A stretch of DNA of 64,000 nucleotides from Melaminivora suipulveris (GTDB lineage: Bacteria; Pseudomonadota; Gammaproteobacteria; Burkholderiales; Burkholderiaceae_C). The position numbers and the translations under genes are program-made. The notes below the pieces were generated by a model. That model saw only the letters and a list, made by a program, of their open reading frames with translations, did not search any database and was not told where the DNA came from. Location of the stretch: positions 2,442,001 to 2,506,000 of the forward strand of contig NZ_CP027667.1 of the NCBI RefSeq assembly GCF_003008575.1. Reading direction: 5' to 3'. Shown here one piece after another: positions 1 to 7,333 of this stretch; within the stretch, counting starts at the first letter, position 1, and each line of letters opens with the position of its first letter.

Positions 1-2
1 CC

Positions 3-278
3 TACGGCCAGGCGCTGGCCAACACCCTGGCGGCGCTGGAGCTGGGCGTGTGGAACTTCCAGTCCTCCGTCGCCGGCCTGGGCGGCTGCCCCTACGCCCG
101 CGGCGCCACCGGCAACGTGTCCACCGAGGACCTGGTCTTCATGCTGCACGGCATGGGCATAGCCACTGGCATCGACCTGGACCGGCTGGTGGACGCGGGC
201 CAGTTCATCAGCGACTTCCTGGGCCGCAAGCCCAATTCGCGCGTCGCCACGGCGCTGCTCAACAAGCGGGCCGGGTGA
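3..278 (+). CDS. mvaB: Hydroxymethylglutaryl-CoA lyase, C-terminal part (5' end outside window)
   Basis: This is the last ~91 residues of a reading frame that enters from the left edge. HMG-CoA lyase splits 3-hydroxy-3-methylglutaryl-CoA into acetoacetate and acetyl-CoA, the last step of leucine breakdown. The visible part has the family's glycine/cysteine loop [12 protein letters not shown], which carries the active-site cysteine, followed by [14 protein letters not shown], both typical of this family's C-terminal TIM-barrel region. It ends with TGA; the next gene starts a few bases later (ATG at 284, or GTG at 275 overlapping this stop), which suggests co-transcription. Only the start is missing, so I see no reason to call it broken. 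Confidence 0.9.
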   Translation, partial: YGQALANTLAALELGVWNFQSSVAGLGGCPYARGATGNVSTEDLVFMLHGMGIATGIDLDRLVDAGQFISDFLGRKPNSRVATALLNKRAG

Positions 279-283
279 GCGCC

Positions 284-784
284 ATGGCATCGGATACGCA
301 AACCCTGCCGGAAGGCGTACAGCGCGTGGCGGCGGTATTGGCGTCGGCTGGCCACCCGCATGCTCCCCGCATGCTCGACGATGCCGCGCGCACCGCGCAA
401 CAGGCTGCGGACGCGCTCGGCATCGAACTCGGCCAGATCGCCAAGAGCATCATCTTCCGGCGCAAGAGCGACGACGCGGCGGTGCTGGTCGTCACCTCGG
501 GCGACCGGCGGGTGGATGAGAGGAAGGTCGACGCCCTGGTCGGCAAGACCGGCCGCGCGGATGCGGAATTCGTCAAGGCGGCCACGGGCTTTTCCATCGG
601 CGGCGTCTCGCCGGTGGGGCATGCCAGAGCCCCGGTCACGCTGATCGACCGCGAACTGCTGCGCTTTGACGTCATCTGGGCGGCGGCCGGCCACCCGCAC
701 GGCGTATTCCGGCTGCACCCGCAGGACCTGGTGCGCCTGACCGGGGCGCCCGTGGCCGACGTGGTGCAGGCCAGCCATCCATGA
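284..784 (+). CDS. YbaK/EbsC-family aminoacyl-tRNA deacylase-like protein
   Basis: A 166-residue protein of the YbaK/EbsC/ProX family, free-standing editing domains that hydrolyse mischarged aminoacyl-tRNA in the cytoplasm (for example Cys-tRNA(Pro)). The segment LGQIAKSIIFR carries the conserved lysine and the GFSIGGVSPVGH stretch is the family's glycine-rich substrate loop. Family members are about 150-170 residues, so it is full length. I chose ATG at 284; an in-frame GTG at 275 overlapping the upstream TGA is possible and would add three residues. Its stop overlaps the next start (ATGA), so it is the second gene of a tightly packed run. The exact tRNA substrate cannot be read from sequence. 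Confidence 0.85.
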   Translation: MASDTQTLPEGVQRVAAVLASAGHPHAPRMLDDAARTAQQAADALGIELGQIAKSIIFRRKSDDAAVLVVTSGDRRVDERKVDALVGKTGRADAEFVKAATGFSIGGVSPVGHARAPVTLIDRELLRFDVIWAAAGHPHGVFRLHPQDLVRLTGAPVADVVQASHP

Positions 785-1047
785 ATACTACAAAATTGAT
801 AGCTGAACACGCATATAAATTAACGGCTGAAGGCCTTTTTGACCCAAATTCTGCCGATGCCGTGCCTTCACCCTGCGTGTCCGTGTGCCGCATGACGCCC
901 GACCGCAGCCACTGCCAGGGGTGCTTTCGCACCATCGACGAGATCCGCGCCTGGTCGCGCGCCGGCAGCGGCGAGCGCCGCGCCATCTGGGCCGCGCTGC
1001 TGGGGCGCGCCGGCGTGGCCGTGCCCGAGGAGTTGCAGCAGGCATGA
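781..1047 (+). CDS. DUF1289 small cysteine-rich protein with repeat-derived N-terminus
   Basis: An 88-residue protein with the DUF1289 pattern PCVSVC ... SHCQGCFRTIDEI, four cysteines that probably bind a metal or Fe-S centre; the function of the family is unknown. The conserved domain begins near residue 31. The first ~21 codons (NTTKLIAEHAYKLTAEGLF) are AT-rich and correspond to a copy of the interspersed repeat found elsewhere in this window, so the repeat has been captured as coding sequence. An in-frame GTG at 862 just before the DUF1289 domain is an alternative start. It overlaps both neighbours by 4 bases (ATGA), which supports translational coupling with the ybaK-like and DsbA-like genes. 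Confidence 0.8.
   Translation: MNTTKLIAEHAYKLTAEGLFDPNSADAVPSPCVSVCRMTPDRSHCQGCFRTIDEIRAWSRAGSGERRAIWAALLGRAGVAVPEELQQA
787..846. repeat. Comamonadaceae-type interspersed repeat, copy 1 (inside DUF1289 gene)
   Basis: AT-rich block starting ACTACAAAATTGATAGCT and ending with ACGGCTGAAGGCCTTTTTG. The left part is identical over 18 bases to the reverse complement of the copy upstream of the thiolase gene (21418-21478). It lies in frame at the 5' end of the DUF1289 gene. Confidence 0.75.
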
Positions 1048-1700
1048 AGCACATCACCTTCCACCTGGATTTCGTCTCTCCGTACGTCTGGCTGGCCTTC
1101 GAACGGCTGCCCCAGGCGCTGGAGGGTCTGAGCTGGCACGCCAGCTACCGCCCGGTGCTGCTGGGCGCGCTGCTGCAGCGCGCCGGCAATCCCGGCCCGG
1201 TCGGCATTCCGGCCAAGCGCGACTGGACGTATCGCCACGTCTCCTGGCTGGGCCAGGCGCTCGGCTGCGGGCTGGACATGCCCGCGCGCCATCCGTTCAA
1301 CCCCCTGCCGCTGCTGCGCCTGGCACTTTCATGCAGCGAGGACGGCAGCATCAACCGCTTCGTCGCCGGCGCCGTGCTGCGCCACGTCTGGCTGGGCGGG
1401 CACGACGCGCTGGACCCGGCGCGGCTGGACGCGCTGGCGCAGACACTGTCGCAGCAGCTGCGCGGCGACGAGACCGAGCGCCAGGAGCGGGCCAAGGCGC
1501 TCCTGCGCAGCAACACCGACGAAGCCGCCGCGCGCGGCGTGTTCGGCGTGCCGGCGTTCGAGGTCGATGGTCGGGTGTTCTGGGGGCTGGACAGCCTGCC
1601 CATGCTGCGCGCGTATCTGCAAGGCGGCGACGGCTGGTTCGAAGGCTCGGCCTGGGACGCGGCACCGAGCGTGCCGTCGGGCCTGCCGCCAGCGGCCTAG
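1044..1700 (+). CDS. DsbA-family / 2-hydroxychromene-2-carboxylate isomerase-like protein
   Basis: A 218-residue thioredoxin-fold protein of the DsbA / HCCA isomerase (kappa GST) family. Visible signs are the N-terminal strand ITFHLDFVSPYVWLAFE, the helical insertion, and the C-terminal ARGVFGVPAFEVDGRVFWGLDSL, where the cis-proline (VPAF) and the GxD motif sit. There is no CxxC: the position holds SPY, as in the isomerase-like branch, which uses glutathione. HCCA isomerases act in naphthalene-type catabolism, but many relatives have no assigned substrate, so I do not name a reaction. It starts inside the DUF1289 stop (ATGA). Its stop lies on a CTAG that also provides the stop of the convergent LysR gene. 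Confidence 0.85.
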   Translation: MKHITFHLDFVSPYVWLAFERLPQALEGLSWHASYRPVLLGALLQRAGNPGPVGIPAKRDWTYRHVSWLGQALGCGLDMPARHPFNPLPLLRLALSCSEDGSINRFVAGAVLRHVWLGGHDALDPARLDALAQTLSQQLRGDETERQERAKALLRSNTDEAAARGVFGVPAFEVDGRVFWGLDSLPMLRAYLQGGDGWFEGSAWDAAPSVPSGLPPAA

Positions 1701-2608
1701 GTCGGCGCGCCGCTCGTGCGTTCTGGCACGCCCTGCGCCAGCTCGCGCTCGGCGAACGCGTCGCACAGGAACTGCACGAACGCAGCCACGCGCGCGCTGA
1801 CCAGCCGCCGCGAGGCGTGCAGGGCCCACATCTCGACCGGCCGGTCGGCCAGCCGTCCCCACACTGCCAGGCCGTCCGGCACCGCGCCGGAGTGCGCCAG
1901 CAGCAGGCGCGGCAGCACTGCGGCGCCAGTGCCGGCCAGCACCGCATCGCGCACCATGATGAGCGAGGACAGACGCAGCCGCTCCTGCGGCGCGATCGAG
2001 CGCAGCACCGGGCCGTCCTCGTAGCGCCAAAGGACGGGGCTGGCGTTGCGCGCGAGCACGACGGCCGGCACCGGCTGCCCGTCCGCCGACGGACGCGCCA
2101 GCGAGGAGGGCGCCACCAACAGCATTTCGTCGCGGGCGAAGCAGCGCCCGACCAGCAGCGCATCTGGCTGCGGATTGACGCGTACGGCCACGTCGTATCC
2201 CTCGGCCACCAGGTCGACGGTGCGGTCCTCGGCCGTGATCTCCAGCAGCACCTGCGGATACAGCCGGGCGAACCGGGCGGCCAGCCCGCCCAGCAGCGTG
2301 TGCGAAAACAGCACCGGCGCGCTGACGCGCAGGCGCCCACGCGGCGGCGCCAGGCGCGCGGTCACCGACTGGGCGGCCTCGGCGATGTCCGCCAGGGGCT
2401 CGTGGGTGCGCTCGTACAGGGCCCGGCCTTCCTCGGTCAGGCGCAGCGAGCGCGCGCCGCGCTCGAGCAGGCGCACTCCCAGACTGTGCTCCAGCGCCAT
2501 GATGCGCCGCGACAGCGTCGCCTTGGGCCGCCCGCTGCTGCGGCTGGCCAGGCCCAGGCTGCCGTGCGCCACCACCAGATGAAAGTCGGCCAGGGCGGAC
2601 AGGTCCAT
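1697..2608 (-). CDS. LysR-family transcriptional regulator (divergent from Old Yellow Enzyme)
   Basis: A 303-residue LysR regulator: N-terminal winged helix-turn-helix (about residues 1-60, LSRRIMALEHSLGVRLLERG at the end of the recognition region) and a C-terminal periplasmic-binding-protein-like effector domain (about 90-295, starting GRLRVSAPVLFSHTLLGG). It is transcribed away from the flavin oxidoreductase gene across a 129-bp gap, the classic arrangement in which a LysR protein controls its divergent neighbour, often in response to an electrophile. Effector and target are inferred from position only. The start ATG at 2608 places the helix-turn-helix at the usual distance from the N-terminus. 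Confidence 0.92.
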   Translation of the reverse strand: MDLSALADFHLVVAHGSLGLASRSSGRPKATLSRRIMALEHSLGVRLLERGARSLRLTEEGRALYERTHEPLADIAEAAQSVTARLAPPRGRLRVSAPVLFSHTLLGGLAARFARLYPQVLLEITAEDRTVDLVAEGYDVAVRVNPQPDALLVGRCFARDEMLLVAPSSLARPSADGQPVPAVVLARNASPVLWRYEDGPVLRSIAPQERLRLSSLIMVRDAVLAGTGAAVLPRLLLAHSGAVPDGLAVWGRLADRPVEMWALHASRRLVSARVAAFVQFLCDAFAERELAQGVPERTSGAPT

Positions 2609-2737
2609 GTATGTTCCGTTTCCGGTACGAAGTGTTCGATTATTGGCGTCTTCCGTCCAGGATTGAAGAGCCCTACCGTACGCCTGATGCTGCGGCGCTT
2701 CCTGCCGCTGCGTCACCTTCACTTTCAGGAGTACGTG
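2609..2737. promoter_or_regulatory. Divergent promoter region between LysR gene and Old Yellow Enzyme gene
   Basis: A 129-bp gap that must hold both promoters and presumably the LysR operator. Close to the flavoenzyme start lies a strong ribosome site (AGGAG at 2727-2731, seven bases before ATG). I could not pick out an unambiguous palindromic T-N11-A operator by eye. Confidence 0.45.
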
Positions 2738-3823
2738 ATGACACGCCTTTGGACACCTCTTCAGATCGGCCGCATGCGGCTGCAACATCGCCTGGCCATG
2801 TCGCCCATGACCCGCTTGCGCGCGCAGGCCGACGGCACGCCGGGCGCGCTGGCCGCCCGGTATTACGCGCAGCGCGCCTCGCTGGGCCTGCTGATCTCCG
2901 AGGCCACCCAGCCCTCGGCCCAGGGGCAGGGCTATCTGAACACGCCCGGCATCCACAGCGATGCGCACGTCGCTGGCTGGCGCGGCGTGACCGACGCCGT
3001 GCATGCCGCGGGCGGCCACCTGTTCATCCAGCTGATGCACGTGGGGCGGGTGTCGCATCCCGACAATACGCCGCAGGGCACGCAGGCCGTGGCGCCTTCC
3101 GCGATCGCGCCCGGCGACGAGATTTATACCGCCTCCGGCGCGCAGACCATTCCGGTGCCGCGCGCGATGACGCAGCAGGAGATTGCCGCCACGGTGCAGG
3201 ACTTTCGCCGCGCCGCGGCGCGTGCCATCGAGGCCGGCGCCGACGGTGTCGAGCTGCACGGTGCCAACGGCTACCTGATCCAGCAGTTCCTCTCGCCCAA
3301 CGCCAACCAGCGCCAGGACGGCTACGGCGGGCCGGTGGAGCGCCGCATGCGCTTCGCGCTGGAGGTGGTGGATGCCGTCGCCGCCGAGATCGGCGCCGAG
3401 CGCACCGCCATCCGGCTGTCGCCGGGCTCGCGCCTGTGCGGCATCGACGAAGGGCCGGATTACCCGCATCTGTACCGCAGCCTGGTGGCTGCGCTCGCCT
3501 CGCGCGGTCTGGCGTACCTGCACATCGCCCACAACGGCAACGACGCGCTGCTGCGCGACCTGCGCACGCTGTGGCCGGGGGTGTTGCTGGTCAACCGCAG
3601 CGGCCGGCCGCTGGAAGACGTGGCCCAGGACATCGACGCCGGGCTGGCGGACATGGCGCCCGTGGGCCGCTGGGCGCTGGCCAACCCTGACCTGGTGCAC
3701 AGGCTGCGCCTGGGCCAGCCGTTGAATGACGAAGACCCCACCACCTTCTACGGCGGCGGCGCCGCGGGCTATGTCGACTATCCGGAGCTGCAGAGCGCCG
3801 AGCGGGCCTTGCTGTCGGCGTGA
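2738..3823 (+). CDS. Old Yellow Enzyme-type NADH:flavin oxidoreductase (alkene reductase)
   Basis: A 361-residue FMN-dependent ene-reductase of the Old Yellow Enzyme family (NemA / xenobiotic reductase class), which reduces activated C=C bonds and nitro compounds with NAD(P)H in the cytoplasm. Seen: N-terminal FMN-binding LAMSPMTRLRA, the substrate-binding pair His174 and Asn177 in ELHGANGYL, the loop FLSPNANQRQDGYGG, and the C-terminal phosphate-binding VNRSGRPL. The usual length is 360-370 residues, so it is complete. Start ATG with AGGAG seven bases upstream. The divergent LysR gene is its likely regulator. The natural substrate is unknown. Confidence 0.93.
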   Translation: MTRLWTPLQIGRMRLQHRLAMSPMTRLRAQADGTPGALAARYYAQRASLGLLISEATQPSAQGQGYLNTPGIHSDAHVAGWRGVTDAVHAAGGHLFIQLMHVGRVSHPDNTPQGTQAVAPSAIAPGDEIYTASGAQTIPVPRAMTQQEIAATVQDFRRAAARAIEAGADGVELHGANGYLIQQFLSPNANQRQDGYGGPVERRMRFALEVVDAVAAEIGAERTAIRLSPGSRLCGIDEGPDYPHLYRSLVAALASRGLAYLHIAHNGNDALLRDLRTLWPGVLLVNRSGRPLEDVAQDIDAGLADMAPVGRWALANPDLVHRLRLGQPLNDEDPTTFYGGGAAGYVDYPELQSAERALLSA

Positions 3824-4179
3824 CGGGAGCCCCCTGCGCCGCTGTCAGCGCGGCATGTGCCCACCCAAGGGTTTGTCCTAGCAGGGACTAACCCTGATGT
3901 GCCAGCGCGCAGTCGGCGCCTGGCGGCGGCTCCAGGTGCGCGTGCCCGTCTTGCCAAGGGGGGATTTTTCGGATGAAGAAATGAGGGCCTAGGGTTGCCA
4001 CCGGGTTTGTAAGGCCGGCGCAAAAGGCGGGGGCGGCAAGGGCTGCGGAGATGTCAGGTTTCGGTCAGATCGCCCGTCGATATTCCGCCGCCGAGCAGCG
4101 CCGATCGCGCTGTGCCCCAGTTCCCGGCGCTTCGGCTGCGCCCTTGCCCGACCCTCCACCCTCGCAGGAGACAGCATCC
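3824..4179. other. 356-bp intergenic region with a 28-bp palindrome, upstream of the MHS transporter
   Basis: No credible gene. It holds a 28-bp near-palindrome (next entry), a second CCTAGGG-containing stretch near 3988, and a GC-rich leader running to the ribosome site AGGAG at 4166-4170, ten bases before the transporter ATG. This is the promoter and leader of the transporter gene. Confidence 0.6.
3868..3895. promoter_or_regulatory. 28-bp palindrome, candidate operator for the transporter gene
   Basis: Outer arms AGGGTT / AACCCT match perfectly and inner GTCC / GGAC also pair, with few mismatches and no U-tract after it. It lies about 285 bases upstream of the transporter ATG and about 45 bases after the oxidoreductase stop. 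Shape and position fit a binding site for a dimeric regulator better than a terminator. The regulator is unknown. Confidence 0.45.
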
Positions 4180-5874
4180 ATGGCTATCGCCACCACTCCG
4201 CTGACCGTCAAAAAGGCAGTGCCCCGGCCCATGTCGCCGGAAGAAAAGAAGGTCATCTTCGCCTCGTCCCTCGGCACCGTGTTCGAGTGGTATGACTTCT
4301 ATCTGTACGGCTCGCTGGCGGCCATCATCGCCAAGCAGTTCTTCAGCGGCCTGGATGCGGGCGCGGCCTTCATCTTCGCGCTGCTGGCCTTCGCGGCGGG
4401 CTTCCTCGTGCGGCCCTTCGGCGCGCTGGTGTTCGGCCGCCTGGGCGACATGATCGGGCGCAAGTACACCTTCCTGGTCACCATCCTGATCATGGGCGTG
4501 TCCACCTTCATCGTCGGCGTGCTGCCGTCGTATGCCTCCATCGGCATGGCGGCGCCGGTCATCCTGATCGCGCTGCGCATGCTGCAGGGCCTGGCCCTGG
4601 GCGGTGAGTACGGCGGCGCCGCCACCTACGTGGCCGAGCATGCGCCCAACGGCCGCCGCGGCGCCTATACGTCGTGGATCCAGACCACGGCCACGCTGGG
4701 CCTGTTCCTGTCGCTGCTGGTCATCCTGGGCACGCGCACGGTGCTGGGCGAGGCGGTGTTCAATGACTGGGGCTGGCGCATCCCCTTCCTGGTGTCCATC
4801 CTGCTGCTGGCCGTGTCGGTGTGGATCCGCCTGTCGCTGTCCGAGTCGCCTGCCTTCCAGAAGATGAAGGCCGAGGGCAAGACCTCCAAGGCACCCCTGT
4901 CCGAGTCCTTCGGCCAGTGGAAGAACCTGAAGATCGTGATCCTGGCGCTGGTGGGCCTGACGGCCGGCCAGGCCGTGGTCTGGTACACGGGCCAGTTCTA
5001 CGCGCTGTTCTTCCTGACCCAGCAGCTCAAGGTCGACGCCGTCGCGGCCAACCTGATGATCGCCGCGGCGCTCTTGATCGGCACGCCGTTTTTCGTGATC
5101 TTCGGCACGCTGTCGGACAAGATCGGCCGCAAGCCCATCATCATGCTGGGCTGCGTGCTGGCCGTGCTGACCTACTTCCCGGTCTTCAAGGCCTTGACCG
5201 AAGCCGCCAACCCCGATCTGGCCCACGCCCAGGCCAACGCCGGCGTGATCGTCACGGCCGACCCGGCAACCTGCTCCTTCCAGGGCAACCCGGTGGCGCG
5301 CGAGATCGACTTCAAGAGCTCGTGCGACATCGCCAAGCGCTACCTGGTGCAGAACTCGGTCAGCTATGACAACGTGGCCGGCCCGGCCGGCTCGCCCGCC
5401 GTGGTCAAGATCGGCGACAAGACCGTCACCGCGCCCACGGGCAAAGTCGCCAACCACAAGTTCGACGCGGAGAGTGCCACCGCCATTGCCGCCTTCAAGA
5501 AGGAGATGGCCGAGGACCTGAAGCTGGCCGGCTACCCGACCAAGGCAGACCCGGCCAAGATCAACAAGCTGATGGTCCTGGTCATCCTGAGCTACCTGGT
5601 GATCCTGGTGACCATGGTCTACGGGCCGATCGCCGCCATGCTGGTCGAGCTGTTTCCCACGCGCATCCGCTACACCTCGATGAGCCTGCCGTATCACATC
5701 GGCAATGGCTGGTTCGGCGGCCTGCTGCCCACCACCTCGTTCGCCCTGGTGGCCTCGGCCGGCAACATGTACAGCGGCCTGTGGTACCCCATCGTCATCG
5801 CCGGCATGACGGCGATCGTCGGCACGCTGTTCCTGCCCGAGACCAAGGACGTGGACATCTACGCCGACAACTGA
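4180..5874 (+). CDS. MFS transporter, metabolite:H+ symporter (MHS) type with large loop insertion
   Basis: A 564-residue inner-membrane carrier of the MHS branch of the major facilitator superfamily, which imports organic acids or osmolytes with protons. It has the branch hallmark GTVFEWYDFYLYGSLAA (about residues 30-46), the loop 2-3 motif GRLGDMIGRKYTF (about 86-98) and its second-half repeat GTLSDKIGRKPI (about 309-320). Normal MHS carriers are 430-450 residues. The extra length is a hydrophilic insertion of roughly 120 residues (about 340-464) containing two cysteines, before the helix beginning KLMVLVILSYLVILV. The start was placed at MAIATT, ten bases after AGGAG, instead of an upstream in-frame ATG. 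Substrate unknown. Confidence 0.9.
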   Translation: MAIATTPLTVKKAVPRPMSPEEKKVIFASSLGTVFEWYDFYLYGSLAAIIAKQFFSGLDAGAAFIFALLAFAAGFLVRPFGALVFGRLGDMIGRKYTFLVTILIMGVSTFIVGVLPSYASIGMAAPVILIALRMLQGLALGGEYGGAATYVAEHAPNGRRGAYTSWIQTTATLGLFLSLLVILGTRTVLGEAVFNDWGWRIPFLVSILLLAVSVWIRLSLSESPAFQKMKAEGKTSKAPLSESFGQWKNLKIVILALVGLTAGQAVVWYTGQFYALFFLTQQLKVDAVAANLMIAAALLIGTPFFVIFGTLSDKIGRKPIIMLGCVLAVLTYFPVFKALTEAANPDLAHAQANAGVIVTADPATCSFQGNPVAREIDFKSSCDIAKRYLVQNSVSYDNVAGPAGSPAVVKIGDKTVTAPTGKVANHKFDAESATAIAAFKKEMAEDLKLAGYPTKADPAKINKLMVLVILSYLVILVTMVYGPIAAMLVELFPTRIRYTSMSLPYHIGNGWFGGLLPTTSFALVASAGNMYSGLWYPIVIAGMTAIVGTLFLPETKDVDIYADN

Positions 5875-5883
5875 TAGTCCCCG

Positions 5884-5904
5884 CCGCCCCGCCGGGCGGC
5901 TTTT
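5884..5904 (+). terminator. GC hairpin followed by TTTT after MHS transporter
   Basis: Short stem GCCGCCC / GGGCGGC followed by TTTT, ten bases after the transporter stop. It is the weaker first half of a double terminator. Confidence 0.5.
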
Positions 5905-5915
5905 ACGGAACGACT

Positions 5916-5941
5916 AAAGCCCTCTCGCGAGGGCTTTTTTT
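5916..5941 (+). terminator. Rho-independent terminator after MHS transporter
   Basis: Stem AAAGCCCTC / GAGGGCTTT around a short CGC loop, directly followed by a run of seven T. It ends the transporter transcript and insulates the porin gene. Confidence 0.9.
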
Positions 5942-6126
5942 GCGGGCGCTGCGGGCATTGTGGCGGCAAAACATCACAGCGGCGCGCGGCGCCGGCTCCG
6001 GTGCTGGGTCAGCCGCCTGCCGCCCCTAGAATCCAAGCCTTGGATGCACAGGGCGTCTGCGGGCCAGTGGTGGTTTCAAAAAGCTGCATGCCTCATCCAA
6101 CACACACGTTCTCTCAAGGAAACCAA

Positions 6127-7115
6127 ATGCACAAAGCAAATCGCCTGATGCTGGCAGCCGTCGCTCTGCTGGGCACCTCCGCCGTCTTCGCCCAGAGCAG
6201 CGTCACGCTGTATGGCCGCGTGAACACCTCCGTCGAGCGCCAGAAGGTGGGCTCGGACAGCAAGACCGTGATGCAGAACAACTCCTCGCGCTTTGGCTTC
6301 AAGGGCGTGGAAGACCTGGGCGGCGGCCTGAAGGCCGGCTTCCAGCTGGAGAGCGGTTTCAACTCGGACGATGGCTCGCTTCGGGCTGGACGCACAACAC
6401 CGGCACCGGCCTGAGCTTCGCCCGCCAGAGCGAAGTCAACCTGTCGGGCGGCTTCGGCATGATCCGTCTGGGCAACTTCACGCCCGAGTCGTACTACGCC
6501 ACCGCCGACTACGTGAGCATGCACAACCATGACACGGGCACCTCGTCGGACGCCTTCTACTACGACCCCGTGTGGTTCGGCGGCCTGAGCACCAAGAACA
6601 AGATCGGCTACCGCACGCCCAGCTTCGGCGGCTTCACGCTGGACGCTGCCGTGAACCTGCACGAGAAGACCACCGGCGGCAAGAACGGCTACGACCTGGC
6701 TGCCAACTACAACGTCGGCGCCATCAACCTGGGCGCTGGCTACAGCCAGACCGACGGCAACAAGCAGCTGGGCCTGCGCGGCCTGTACACCATGGGTCAG
6801 TTCGTGATCGGTGGCTACTACCAGCGCAACGACGAAGACATCTTGGGCACGCGCAACAACTACCGCCTGGCCCTGGCCTACATGATGGGCGCCTCCGAGT
6901 TCCACGTGAACGTGGGCCGCGCCGGCAAGTGGAAGAACGTCGCCGACAGCGCCGCCACGCAGTGGACCCTGGGCTACAACTACAACCTGAGCAAGCGCAC
7001 CAAGGCCTACGCCTTCTACACCAAGGTGGACAACAAGTCCGGCGCCGACTACATGACCGGCGCCGCTGGCGTGGACTTCAGCTCCTTCGCCGTCGGCCTG
7101 CGCCACAACTTCTGA
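6127..7115 (+). pseudogene. Gram-negative trimeric porin (Omp32 type), interrupted by a single-base frameshift
   Basis: An outer-membrane porin gene of the betaproteobacterial Omp32 family. It begins MHKANRLMLAAVALLGTS with a classic signal peptide cut after AVFA, then QSSVTLYGRVN (first beta strand), and ends GLRHNF with the C-terminal Phe needed by the BAM machinery. The frame breaks near base 6380: frame 1 runs to a stop at 6412-6414, while the rest (SGWTHNTGTGLSFARQSE... onward) continues in frame 3 to 7115. Adding one base restores about 329 residues, the normal length, so the deletion is the only defect. Ribosome site AAGGA at 6116-6120. Either a recent null mutation or an assembly error. 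Confidence 0.88.
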
Positions 7116-7182
7116 TTCCCGGCAGCGCAAGCTGCCCGTGCCGGCCTGACGCGGACACCGCAGCAGGCCGGCCATGGATGCC

Positions 7183-7219
7183 GAGGCCCCGCACGCACGT
7201 GTGGGGCCTTCTTTTTTTG
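7183..7219 (+). terminator. Rho-independent terminator after porin gene
   Basis: Stem AGGCCCC / GGGGCCT with a loop of about 11 bases followed by TCTTTTTTT, 68 bases after the porin stop. It is a strong intrinsic terminator and means the uvrA-like gene has its own promoter. Confidence 0.9.
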
Positions 7220-7333
7220 CGGCCTCTGCCCGCAGGCGCTTGTGCTGAGGGCGGCAGGCGCCATTGCCGTACAGCCGCCACGAGGCTTTGCCGTTGTGCT
7301 GGAATTTCTGCCGCCCGGCCTCACATTGCCTCC

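Noticed and set aside
1697..1700. Shared CTAG stop between the DsbA-like gene and the convergent LysR gene as a special regulatory site
   Set aside because: Palindromic CTAG simply provides TAG on both strands. It is neat but needs no special function.
7220..7333. Possible LexA/SOS box upstream of the uvrA-like gene
   Set aside because: I looked for CTGT-N8-ACAG in the gap after the terminator and saw only isolated half matches (GTACAG).
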